A stretch of DNA of 64,000 bases, from the NCBI GenBank assembly GCA_903813345.2, contig CAIIXF020000191.1, positions 1 to 64,000 on the forward strand, in the 5' to 3' direction. The stretch is from Owenia fusiformis (Eukaryota > Annelida > Polychaeta > Sabellida > Oweniidae). Shown here one piece after another: positions 24,207 to 37,510 of the stretch. The notes beneath the pieces are model-generated. The model was given only the letters and a program-made list of their open reading frames with translations, was not told where the DNA came from and did not search any database. The position numbers and the translations under genes are program-made. How positions within the stretch are numbered: the stretch's first letter is position 1; every line of letters starts with the position of its first letter.

Positions 24207-25269
24207 GGATATAGTCCTGAGTAAGGACACTAGCGGTTACCGTTAGTGATTTGGTTTTCTGTATAAAAAGTCATTTTTCTCCTTTCCTACCCCATTGGAG
24301 CGCCATTTGGCGTTTGGGAAGTGAATTGGGACTAAATATTTATAAGGTTGGTCCTGATTTATCTGAAAACATGCCAAAGTTCAGTGGGAAATCTCATTTT
24401 AAGCTGGCGGCGGAGTGATTTTGACCTTGGTGATTTTACCAGAATTCTCTGAGAAATCTGACGATAGAGGGGGTTAGTGTCTTCAAGTTTATTTATCTCA
24501 AAAATTCGGTGGACAACCCATGGTAAGATTGTTATAGCAGTCTAGGCGAGTCTCTCCCGAACACTGTGGTATGTTGCACTAGGCTTGGATACTAATCGTT
24601 AATAAGATACAGGGTAAAATGTTATAATGGCCACCTATGGGAAACTCTACTGTGGTCTTCAACCTATTAGAAGGCGCATTTTTGGGGTATTTTGTAGGTT
24701 TTGTCCCCTTTTGAGGTTTTTAAGTTCATTAAGAAGCCCAATAGCGCATATCATATTAAAGGACTGTATCTTAGCTGAACAATGGTACCAAAATCGTGAC
24801 ATTTTGAAGCAACTTTAGTGTTTTGGGGGCGAGGCCATTGTGCCAAGTACCCCGAATTCCATTCTCCCGTGCCACATAATTGTCTTCTGGGCAGTTTTGA
24901 ATGAACCTTTGTTTCTCCCTAACGTTATGACGTCATAATATGCAATTGAACGCCTTGACATGGATATCACTCGAAAGATAGTAGAAATCGCTTTCCAATG
25001 ATACCCCATATGGCCATGTTCCCCTCAGTTGGGTGTACTCAATCTGTGATGCAAACTGTAAGGTGCACCCCTACCCCAAAGAAATTTCAAGAAATCTCAA
25101 AATCAAATTTCCTGAATTTTGCTAAAAGGACCTGTGTCTATAAGGATTGAATCTTCCCCCGTGCATTTTCTCAAATATAGCATTGTTATATACCATTGTG
25201 ATCGGGATAATGCCTACAATGCTAATATAACCATGTTGAAAGAAAACAAACTAATTCAGTTTACTATTA
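24207..25269 (+). repeat. Block 14: B + 1 A
   Basis: B 24207-24669, A 24670-25269. Confidence 0.95.
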
Positions 25270-26932
25270 GGATATAGTCCTGAGTAAGGACACTAGCGGT
25301 TACCGTTAGTGATTTGGTTTTCTGTATAAAAAGTCATTTTTCTCCTTTCCTACCCCATTGGAGCGCCATTTGGCGTTTGGGAAGTGAATTGGGACTAAAT
25401 ATTTATAAGGTTGGTCCTGATTTATCTGAAAACATGCCAAAGTTCAGTGGGAAATCTCATTTTAAGCTGGCGGCGGAGTGATTTTGACCTTGGTGATTTT
25501 ACCAGAATTCTCTGAGAAATCTGACGATAGAGGGGGTTAGTGTCTTCAAGTTTATTTATCTCAAAAATTCGGTGGACAACCCATGGTAAGATTGTTATAG
25601 CAGTCTAGGCGAGTCTCTCCCGAACACTGTGGTATGTTGCACTAGGCTTGGATACTAATCGTTAATAAGATACAGGGTAAAATGTTATAATGGCCACCTA
25701 TGGGAAACTCTACTGTGGTCTTCAACCTATTAGAAGGCGCATTTTTGGGGTATTTTGTAGGTTTTGTCCCCTTTTGAGGTTTTTAAGTTCATTAAGAAGC
25801 CCAATAGCGCATATCATATTAAAGGACTGTATCTTAGCTGAACAATGGTACCAAAATCGTGACATTTTGAAGCAACTTTAGTGTTTTGGGGGCGAGGCCA
25901 TTGTGCCAAGTACCCCGAATTCCATTCTCCCGTGCCACATAATTGTCTTCTGGGCAGTTTTGAATGAACCTTTGTTTCTCCCTAACGTTATGACGTCATA
26001 ATATGCAATTGAACGCCTTGACATGGATATCACTCGAAAGATAGTAGAAATCGCTTTCCAATGATACCCCATATGGCCATGTTCCCCTCAGTTGGGTGTA
26101 CTCAATCTGTGATGCAAACTGTAAGGTGCACCCCTACCCCAAAGAAATTTCAAGAAATCTCAAAATCAAATTTCCTGAATTTTGCTAAAAGGACCTGTGT
26201 CTATAAGGATTGAATCTTCCCCCGTGCATTTTCTCAAATATAGCATTGTTATATACCATTGTGATCGGGATAATGCCTACAATGCTAATATAACCATGTT
26301 GAAAGAAAACAAACTAATTCAGTTTACTATTAGAAGGCGCATTTTTGGGGTATTTTGTAGGTTTTGTCCCCTTTTGAGGTTTTTAAGTTCATTAAGAAGC
26401 CCAATAGCGCATATCATATTAAAGGACTGTATCTTAGCTGAACAATGGTACCAAAATCGTGACATTTTGAAGCAACTTTAGTGTTTTGGGGGCGAGGCCA
26501 TTGTGCCAAGTACCCCGAATTCCATTCTCCCGTGCCACATAATTGTCTTCTGGGCAGTTTTGAATGAACCTTTGTTTCTCCCTAACGTTATGACGTCATA
26601 ATATGCAATTGAACGCCTTGACATGGATATCACTCGAAAGATAGTAGAAATCGCTTTCCAATGATACCCCATATGGCCATGTTCCCCTCAGTTGGGTGTA
26701 CTCAATCTGTGATGCAAACTGTAAGGTGCACCCCTACCCCAAAGAAATTTCAAGAAATCTCAAAATCAAATTTCCTGAATTTTGCTAAAAGGACCTGTGT
26801 CTATAAGGATTGAATCTTCCCCCGTGCATTTTCTCAAATATAGCATTGTTATATACCATTGTGATCGGGATAATGCCTACAATGCTAATATAACCATGTT
26901 GAAAGAAAACAAACTAATTCAGTTTACTATTA
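25270..26932 (+). repeat. Block 15: B + 2 A
   Basis: B 25270-25732, A run 25733-26932. Closes the first 10,578-bp copy. Confidence 0.95.
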
Positions 26933-28595
26933 GGATATAGTCCTGAGTAAGGACACTAGCGGTTACCGTTAGTGATTTGGTTTTCTGTATAAAAAGTCAT
27001 TTTTCTCCTTTCCTACCCCATTGGAGCGCCATTTGGCGTTTGGGAAGTGAATTGGGACTAAATATTTATAAGGTTGGTCCTGATTTATCTGAAAACATGC
27101 CAAAGTTCAGTGGGAAATCTCATTTTAAGCTGGCGGCGGAGTGATTTTGACCTTGGTGATTTTACCAGAATTCTCTGAGAAATCTGACGATAGAGGGGGT
27201 TAGTGTCTTCAAGTTTATTTATCTCAAAAATTCGGTGGACAACCCATGGTAAGATTGTTATAGCAGTCTAGGCGAGTCTCTCCCGAACACTGTGGTATGT
27301 TGCACTAGGCTTGGATACTAATCGTTAATAAGATACAGGGTAAAATGTTATAATGGCCACCTATGGGAAACTCTACTGTGGTCTTCAACCTATTAGAAGG
27401 CGCATTTTTGGGGTATTTTGTAGGTTTTGTCCCCTTTTGAGGTTTTTAAGTTCATTAAGAAGCCCAATAGCGCATATCATATTAAAGGACTGTATCTTAG
27501 CTGAACAATGGTACCAAAATCGTGACATTTTGAAGCAACTTTAGTGTTTTGGGGGCGAGGCCATTGTGCCAAGTACCCCGAATTCCATTCTCCCGTGCCA
27601 CATAATTGTCTTCTGGGCAGTTTTGAATGAACCTTTGTTTCTCCCTAACGTTATGACGTCATAATATGCAATTGAACGCCTTGACATGGATATCACTCGA
27701 AAGATAGTAGAAATCGCTTTCCAATGATACCCCATATGGCCATGTTCCCCTCAGTTGGGTGTACTCAATCTGTGATGCAAACTGTAAGGTGCACCCCTAC
27801 CCCAAAGAAATTTCAAGAAATCTCAAAATCAAATTTCCTGAATTTTGCTAAAAGGACCTGTGTCTATAAGGATTGAATCTTCCCCCGTGCATTTTCTCAA
27901 ATATAGCATTGTTATATACCATTGTGATCGGGATAATGCCTACAATGCTAATATAACCATGTTGAAAGAAAACAAACTAATTCAGTTTACTATTAGAAGG
28001 CGCATTTTTGGGGTATTTTGTAGGTTTTGTCCCCTTTTGAGGTTTTTAAGTTCATTAAGAAGCCCAATAGCGCATATCATATTAAAGGACTGTATCTTAG
28101 CTGAACAATGGTACCAAAATCGTGACATTTTGAAGCAACTTTAGTGTTTTGGGGGCGAGGCCATTGTGCCAAGTACCCCGAATTCCATTCTCCCGTGCCA
28201 CATAATTGTCTTCTGGGCAGTTTTGAATGAACCTTTGTTTCTCCCTAACGTTATGACGTCATAATATGCAATTGAACGCCTTGACATGGATATCACTCGA
28301 AAGATAGTAGAAATCGCTTTCCAATGATACCCCATATGGCCATGTTCCCCTCAGTTGGGTGTACTCAATCTGTGATGCAAACTGTAAGGTGCACCCCTAC
28401 CCCAAAGAAATTTCAAGAAATCTCAAAATCAAATTTCCTGAATTTTGCTAAAAGGACCTGTGTCTATAAGGATTGAATCTTCCCCCGTGCATTTTCTCAA
28501 ATATAGCATTGTTATATACCATTGTGATCGGGATAATGCCTACAATGCTAATATAACCATGTTGAAAGAAAACAAACTAATTCAGTTTACTATTA
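26933..28595 (+). repeat. Block 16: B + 2 A
   Basis: B 26933-27395, A run 27396-28595. Counterpart of block 10. Confidence 0.95.
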
Positions 28596-30258
28596 GGATA
28601 TAGTCCTGAGTAAGGACACTAGCGGTTACCGTTAGTGATTTGGTTTTCTGTATAAAAAGTCATTTTTCTCCTTTCCTACCCCATTGGAGCGCCATTTGGC
28701 GTTTGGGAAGTGAATTGGGACTAAATATTTATAAGGTTGGTCCTGATTTATCTGAAAACATGCCAAAGTTCAGTGGGAAATCTCATTTTAAGCTGGCGGC
28801 GGAGTGATTTTGACCTTGGTGATTTTACCAGAATTCTCTGAGAAATCTGACGATAGAGGGGGTTAGTGTCTTCAAGTTTATTTATCTCAAAAATTCGGTG
28901 GACAACCCATGGTAAGATTGTTATAGCAGTCTAGGCGAGTCTCTCCCGAACACTGTGGTATGTTGCACTAGGCTTGGATACTAATCGTTAATAAGATACA
29001 GGGTAAAATGTTATAATGGCCACCTATGGGAAACTCTACTGTGGTCTTCAACCTATTAGAAGGCGCATTTTTGGGGTATTTTGTAGGTTTTGTCCCCTTT
29101 TGAGGTTTTTAAGTTCATTAAGAAGCCCAATAGCGCATATCATATTAAAGGACTGTATCTTAGCTGAACAATGGTACCAAAATCGTGACATTTTGAAGCA
29201 ACTTTAGTGTTTTGGGGGCGAGGCCATTGTGCCAAGTACCCCGAATTCCATTCTCCCGTGCCACATAATTGTCTTCTGGGCAGTTTTGAATGAACCTTTG
29301 TTTCTCCCTAACGTTATGACGTCATAATATGCAATTGAACGCCTTGACATGGATATCACTCGAAAGATAGTAGAAATCGCTTTCCAATGATACCCCATAT
29401 GGCCATGTTCCCCTCAGTTGGGTGTACTCAATCTGTGATGCAAACTGTAAGGTGCACCCCTACCCCAAAGAAATTTCAAGAAATCTCAAAATCAAATTTC
29501 CTGAATTTTGCTAAAAGGACCTGTGTCTATAAGGATTGAATCTTCCCCCGTGCATTTTCTCAAATATAGCATTGTTATATACCATTGTGATCGGGATAAT
29601 GCCTACAATGCTAATATAACCATGTTGAAAGAAAACAAACTAATTCAGTTTACTATTAGAAGGCGCATTTTTGGGGTATTTTGTAGGTTTTGTCCCCTTT
29701 TGAGGTTTTTAAGTTCATTAAGAAGCCCAATAGCGCATATCATATTAAAGGACTGTATCTTAGCTGAACAATGGTACCAAAATCGTGACATTTTGAAGCA
29801 ACTTTAGTGTTTTGGGGGCGAGGCCATTGTGCCAAGTACCCCGAATTCCATTCTCCCGTGCCACATAATTGTCTTCTGGGCAGTTTTGAATGAACCTTTG
29901 TTTCTCCCTAACGTTATGACGTCATAATATGCAATTGAACGCCTTGACATGGATATCACTCGAAAGATAGTAGAAATCGCTTTCCAATGATACCCCATAT
30001 GGCCATGTTCCCCTCAGTTGGGTGTACTCAATCTGTGATGCAAACTGTAAGGTGCACCCCTACCCCAAAGAAATTTCAAGAAATCTCAAAATCAAATTTC
30101 CTGAATTTTGCTAAAAGGACCTGTGTCTATAAGGATTGAATCTTCCCCCGTGCATTTTCTCAAATATAGCATTGTTATATACCATTGTGATCGGGATAAT
30201 GCCTACAATGCTAATATAACCATGTTGAAAGAAAACAAACTAATTCAGTTTACTATTA
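28596..30258 (+). repeat. Block 17: B + 2 A
   Basis: B 28596-29058, A run 29059-30258. Counterpart of block 11. Confidence 0.95.
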
Positions 30259-31921
30259 GGATATAGTCCTGAGTAAGGACACTAGCGGTTACCGTTAGTG
30301 ATTTGGTTTTCTGTATAAAAAGTCATTTTTCTCCTTTCCTACCCCATTGGAGCGCCATTTGGCGTTTGGGAAGTGAATTGGGACTAAATATTTATAAGGT
30401 TGGTCCTGATTTATCTGAAAACATGCCAAAGTTCAGTGGGAAATCTCATTTTAAGCTGGCGGCGGAGTGATTTTGACCTTGGTGATTTTACCAGAATTCT
30501 CTGAGAAATCTGACGATAGAGGGGGTTAGTGTCTTCAAGTTTATTTATCTCAAAAATTCGGTGGACAACCCATGGTAAGATTGTTATAGCAGTCTAGGCG
30601 AGTCTCTCCCGAACACTGTGGTATGTTGCACTAGGCTTGGATACTAATCGTTAATAAGATACAGGGTAAAATGTTATAATGGCCACCTATGGGAAACTCT
30701 ACTGTGGTCTTCAACCTATTAGAAGGCGCATTTTTGGGGTATTTTGTAGGTTTTGTCCCCTTTTGAGGTTTTTAAGTTCATTAAGAAGCCCAATAGCGCA
30801 TATCATATTAAAGGACTGTATCTTAGCTGAACAATGGTACCAAAATCGTGACATTTTGAAGCAACTTTAGTGTTTTGGGGGCGAGGCCATTGTGCCAAGT
30901 ACCCCGAATTCCATTCTCCCGTGCCACATAATTGTCTTCTGGGCAGTTTTGAATGAACCTTTGTTTCTCCCTAACGTTATGACGTCATAATATGCAATTG
31001 AACGCCTTGACATGGATATCACTCGAAAGATAGTAGAAATCGCTTTCCAATGATACCCCATATGGCCATGTTCCCCTCAGTTGGGTGTACTCAATCTGTG
31101 ATGCAAACTGTAAGGTGCACCCCTACCCCAAAGAAATTTCAAGAAATCTCAAAATCAAATTTCCTGAATTTTGCTAAAAGGACCTGTGTCTATAAGGATT
31201 GAATCTTCCCCCGTGCATTTTCTCAAATATAGCATTGTTATATACCATTGTGATCGGGATAATGCCTACAATGCTAATATAACCATGTTGAAAGAAAACA
31301 AACTAATTCAGTTTACTATTAGAAGGCGCATTTTTGGGGTATTTTGTAGGTTTTGTCCCCTTTTGAGGTTTTTAAGTTCATTAAGAAGCCCAATAGCGCA
31401 TATCATATTAAAGGACTGTATCTTAGCTGAACAATGGTACCAAAATCGTGACATTTTGAAGCAACTTTAGTGTTTTGGGGGCGAGGCCATTGTGCCAAGT
31501 ACCCCGAATTCCATTCTCCCGTGCCACATAATTGTCTTCTGGGCAGTTTTGAATGAACCTTTGTTTCTCCCTAACGTTATGACGTCATAATATGCAATTG
31601 AACGCCTTGACATGGATATCACTCGAAAGATAGTAGAAATCGCTTTCCAATGATACCCCATATGGCCATGTTCCCCTCAGTTGGGTGTACTCAATCTGTG
31701 ATGCAAACTGTAAGGTGCACCCCTACCCCAAAGAAATTTCAAGAAATCTCAAAATCAAATTTCCTGAATTTTGCTAAAAGGACCTGTGTCTATAAGGATT
31801 GAATCTTCCCCCGTGCATTTTCTCAAATATAGCATTGTTATATACCATTGTGATCGGGATAATGCCTACAATGCTAATATAACCATGTTGAAAGAAAACA
31901 AACTAATTCAGTTTACTATTA
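30259..31921 (+). repeat. Block 18: B + 2 A
   Basis: B 30259-30721, A run 30722-31921. Counterpart of block 12. Confidence 0.95.
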
Positions 31922-34784
31922 GGATATAGTCCTGAGTAAGGACACTAGCGGTTACCGTTAGTGATTTGGTTTTCTGTATAAAAAGTCATTTTTCTCCTTT
32001 CCTACCCCATTGGAGCGCCATTTGGCGTTTGGGAAGTGAATTGGGACTAAATATTTATAAGGTTGGTCCTGATTTATCTGAAAACATGCCAAAGTTCAGT
32101 GGGAAATCTCATTTTAAGCTGGCGGCGGAGTGATTTTGACCTTGGTGATTTTACCAGAATTCTCTGAGAAATCTGACGATAGAGGGGGTTAGTGTCTTCA
32201 AGTTTATTTATCTCAAAAATTCGGTGGACAACCCATGGTAAGATTGTTATAGCAGTCTAGGCGAGTCTCTCCCGAACACTGTGGTATGTTGCACTAGGCT
32301 TGGATACTAATCGTTAATAAGATACAGGGTAAAATGTTATAATGGCCACCTATGGGAAACTCTACTGTGGTCTTCAACCTATTAGAAGGCGCATTTTTGG
32401 GGTATTTTGTAGGTTTTGTCCCCTTTTGAGGTTTTTAAGTTCATTAAGAAGCCCAATAGCGCATATCATATTAAAGGACTGTATCTTAGCTGAACAATGG
32501 TACCAAAATCGTGACATTTTGAAGCAACTTTAGTGTTTTGGGGGCGAGGCCATTGTGCCAAGTACCCCGAATTCCATTCTCCCGTGCCACATAATTGTCT
32601 TCTGGGCAGTTTTGAATGAACCTTTGTTTCTCCCTAACGTTATGACGTCATAATATGCAATTGAACGCCTTGACATGGATATCACTCGAAAGATAGTAGA
32701 AATCGCTTTCCAATGATACCCCATATGGCCATGTTCCCCTCAGTTGGGTGTACTCAATCTGTGATGCAAACTGTAAGGTGCACCCCTACCCCAAAGAAAT
32801 TTCAAGAAATCTCAAAATCAAATTTCCTGAATTTTGCTAAAAGGACCTGTGTCTATAAGGATTGAATCTTCCCCCGTGCATTTTCTCAAATATAGCATTG
32901 TTATATACCATTGTGATCGGGATAATGCCTACAATGCTAATATAACCATGTTGAAAGAAAACAAACTAATTCAGTTTACTATTAGAAGGCGCATTTTTGG
33001 GGTATTTTGTAGGTTTTGTCCCCTTTTGAGGTTTTTAAGTTCATTAAGAAGCCCAATAGCGCATATCATATTAAAGGACTGTATCTTAGCTGAACAATGG
33101 TACCAAAATCGTGACATTTTGAAGCAACTTTAGTGTTTTGGGGGCGAGGCCATTGTGCCAAGTACCCCGAATTCCATTCTCCCGTGCCACATAATTGTCT
33201 TCTGGGCAGTTTTGAATGAACCTTTGTTTCTCCCTAACGTTATGACGTCATAATATGCAATTGAACGCCTTGACATGGATATCACTCGAAAGATAGTAGA
33301 AATCGCTTTCCAATGATACCCCATATGGCCATGTTCCCCTCAGTTGGGTGTACTCAATCTGTGATGCAAACTGTAAGGTGCACCCCTACCCCAAAGAAAT
33401 TTCAAGAAATCTCAAAATCAAATTTCCTGAATTTTGCTAAAAGGACCTGTGTCTATAAGGATTGAATCTTCCCCCGTGCATTTTCTCAAATATAGCATTG
33501 TTATATACCATTGTGATCGGGATAATGCCTACAATGCTAATATAACCATGTTGAAAGAAAACAAACTAATTCAGTTTACTATTAGAAGGCGCATTTTTGG
33601 GGTATTTTGTAGGTTTTGTCCCCTTTTGAGGTTTTTAAGTTCATTAAGAAGCCCAATAGCGCATATCATATTAAAGGACTGTATCTTAGCTGAACAATGG
33701 TACCAAAATCGTGACATTTTGAAGCAACTTTAGTGTTTTGGGGGCGAGGCCATTGTGCCAAGTACCCCGAATTCCATTCTCCCGTGCCACATAATTGTCT
33801 TCTGGGCAGTTTTGAATGAACCTTTGTTTCTCCCTAACGTTATGACGTCATAATATGCAATTGAACGCCTTGACATGGATATCACTCGAAAGATAGTAGA
33901 AATCGCTTTCCAATGATACCCCATATGGCCATGTTCCCCTCAGTTGGGTGTACTCAATCTGTGATGCAAACTGTAAGGTGCACCCCTACCCCAAAGAAAT
34001 TTCAAGAAATCTCAAAATCAAATTTCCTGAATTTTGCTAAAAGGACCTGTGTCTATAAGGATTGAATCTTCCCCCGTGCATTTTCTCAAATATAGCATTG
34101 TTATATACCATTGTGATCGGGATAATGCCTACAATGCTAATATAACCATGTTGAAAGAAAACAAACTAATTCAGTTTACTATTAGAAGGCGCATTTTTGG
34201 GGTATTTTGTAGGTTTTGTCCCCTTTTGAGGTTTTTAAGTTCATTAAGAAGCCCAATAGCGCATATCATATTAAAGGACTGTATCTTAGCTGAACAATGG
34301 TACCAAAATCGTGACATTTTGAAGCAACTTTAGTGTTTTGGGGGCGAGGCCATTGTGCCAAGTACCCCGAATTCCATTCTCCCGTGCCACATAATTGTCT
34401 TCTGGGCAGTTTTGAATGAACCTTTGTTTCTCCCTAACGTTATGACGTCATAATATGCAATTGAACGCCTTGACATGGATATCACTCGAAAGATAGTAGA
34501 AATCGCTTTCCAATGATACCCCATATGGCCATGTTCCCCTCAGTTGGGTGTACTCAATCTGTGATGCAAACTGTAAGGTGCACCCCTACCCCAAAGAAAT
34601 TTCAAGAAATCTCAAAATCAAATTTCCTGAATTTTGCTAAAAGGACCTGTGTCTATAAGGATTGAATCTTCCCCCGTGCATTTTCTCAAATATAGCATTG
34701 TTATATACCATTGTGATCGGGATAATGCCTACAATGCTAATATAACCATGTTGAAAGAAAACAAACTAATTCAGTTTACTATTA
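31922..34784 (+). repeat. Block 19: B + 4 A
   Basis: B 31922-32384, A run 32385-34784. Counterpart of block 13. Confidence 0.95.
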
Positions 34785-35847
34785 GGATATAGTCCTGAGT
34801 AAGGACACTAGCGGTTACCGTTAGTGATTTGGTTTTCTGTATAAAAAGTCATTTTTCTCCTTTCCTACCCCATTGGAGCGCCATTTGGCGTTTGGGAAGT
34901 GAATTGGGACTAAATATTTATAAGGTTGGTCCTGATTTATCTGAAAACATGCCAAAGTTCAGTGGGAAATCTCATTTTAAGCTGGCGGCGGAGTGATTTT
35001 GACCTTGGTGATTTTACCAGAATTCTCTGAGAAATCTGACGATAGAGGGGGTTAGTGTCTTCAAGTTTATTTATCTCAAAAATTCGGTGGACAACCCATG
35101 GTAAGATTGTTATAGCAGTCTAGGCGAGTCTCTCCCGAACACTGTGGTATGTTGCACTAGGCTTGGATACTAATCGTTAATAAGATACAGGGTAAAATGT
35201 TATAATGGCCACCTATGGGAAACTCTACTGTGGTCTTCAACCTATTAGAAGGCGCATTTTTGGGGTATTTTGTAGGTTTTGTCCCCTTTTGAGGTTTTTA
35301 AGTTCATTAAGAAGCCCAATAGCGCATATCATATTAAAGGACTGTATCTTAGCTGAACAATGGTACCAAAATCGTGACATTTTGAAGCAACTTTAGTGTT
35401 TTGGGGGCGAGGCCATTGTGCCAAGTACCCCGAATTCCATTCTCCCGTGCCACATAATTGTCTTCTGGGCAGTTTTGAATGAACCTTTGTTTCTCCCTAA
35501 CGTTATGACGTCATAATATGCAATTGAACGCCTTGACATGGATATCACTCGAAAGATAGTAGAAATCGCTTTCCAATGATACCCCATATGGCCATGTTCC
35601 CCTCAGTTGGGTGTACTCAATCTGTGATGCAAACTGTAAGGTGCACCCCTACCCCAAAGAAATTTCAAGAAATCTCAAAATCAAATTTCCTGAATTTTGC
35701 TAAAAGGACCTGTGTCTATAAGGATTGAATCTTCCCCCGTGCATTTTCTCAAATATAGCATTGTTATATACCATTGTGATCGGGATAATGCCTACAATGC
35801 TAATATAACCATGTTGAAAGAAAACAAACTAATTCAGTTTACTATTA
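34785..35847 (+). repeat. Block 20: B + 1 A
   Basis: B 34785-35247, A 35248-35847. Counterpart of block 14. Confidence 0.95.
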
Positions 35848-37510
35848 GGATATAGTCCTGAGTAAGGACACTAGCGGTTACCGTTAGTGATTTGGTTTTC
35901 TGTATAAAAAGTCATTTTTCTCCTTTCCTACCCCATTGGAGCGCCATTTGGCGTTTGGGAAGTGAATTGGGACTAAATATTTATAAGGTTGGTCCTGATT
36001 TATCTGAAAACATGCCAAAGTTCAGTGGGAAATCTCATTTTAAGCTGGCGGCGGAGTGATTTTGACCTTGGTGATTTTACCAGAATTCTCTGAGAAATCT
36101 GACGATAGAGGGGGTTAGTGTCTTCAAGTTTATTTATCTCAAAAATTCGGTGGACAACCCATGGTAAGATTGTTATAGCAGTCTAGGCGAGTCTCTCCCG
36201 AACACTGTGGTATGTTGCACTAGGCTTGGATACTAATCGTTAATAAGATACAGGGTAAAATGTTATAATGGCCACCTATGGGAAACTCTACTGTGGTCTT
36301 CAACCTATTAGAAGGCGCATTTTTGGGGTATTTTGTAGGTTTTGTCCCCTTTTGAGGTTTTTAAGTTCATTAAGAAGCCCAATAGCGCATATCATATTAA
36401 AGGACTGTATCTTAGCTGAACAATGGTACCAAAATCGTGACATTTTGAAGCAACTTTAGTGTTTTGGGGGCGAGGCCATTGTGCCAAGTACCCCGAATTC
36501 CATTCTCCCGTGCCACATAATTGTCTTCTGGGCAGTTTTGAATGAACCTTTGTTTCTCCCTAACGTTATGACGTCATAATATGCAATTGAACGCCTTGAC
36601 ATGGATATCACTCGAAAGATAGTAGAAATCGCTTTCCAATGATACCCCATATGGCCATGTTCCCCTCAGTTGGGTGTACTCAATCTGTGATGCAAACTGT
36701 AAGGTGCACCCCTACCCCAAAGAAATTTCAAGAAATCTCAAAATCAAATTTCCTGAATTTTGCTAAAAGGACCTGTGTCTATAAGGATTGAATCTTCCCC
36801 CGTGCATTTTCTCAAATATAGCATTGTTATATACCATTGTGATCGGGATAATGCCTACAATGCTAATATAACCATGTTGAAAGAAAACAAACTAATTCAG
36901 TTTACTATTAGAAGGCGCATTTTTGGGGTATTTTGTAGGTTTTGTCCCCTTTTGAGGTTTTTAAGTTCATTAAGAAGCCCAATAGCGCATATCATATTAA
37001 AGGACTGTATCTTAGCTGAACAATGGTACCAAAATCGTGACATTTTGAAGCAACTTTAGTGTTTTGGGGGCGAGGCCATTGTGCCAAGTACCCCGAATTC
37101 CATTCTCCCGTGCCACATAATTGTCTTCTGGGCAGTTTTGAATGAACCTTTGTTTCTCCCTAACGTTATGACGTCATAATATGCAATTGAACGCCTTGAC
37201 ATGGATATCACTCGAAAGATAGTAGAAATCGCTTTCCAATGATACCCCATATGGCCATGTTCCCCTCAGTTGGGTGTACTCAATCTGTGATGCAAACTGT
37301 AAGGTGCACCCCTACCCCAAAGAAATTTCAAGAAATCTCAAAATCAAATTTCCTGAATTTTGCTAAAAGGACCTGTGTCTATAAGGATTGAATCTTCCCC
37401 CGTGCATTTTCTCAAATATAGCATTGTTATATACCATTGTGATCGGGATAATGCCTACAATGCTAATATAACCATGTTGAAAGAAAACAAACTAATTCAG
37501 TTTACTATTA
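35848..37510 (+). repeat. Block 21: B + 2 A
   Basis: B 35848-36310, A run 36311-37510. Counterpart of block 15; also starts the alternating 2,4 zone. Confidence 0.95.

Larger units (their letters stand above)
16355..37510 (+). repeat. Tandem pair of a 10,578-bp super-repeat
   Basis: Blocks 10-15 (16355-26932) and 16-21 (26933-37510) have the same A-run order 2,2,2,4,1,2 and equal length (6 x 463 + 13 x 600). The match extends one A (600 bp) to the left, and one B plus two A (1,663 bp) to the right, beyond one period. Confidence 0.85.
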
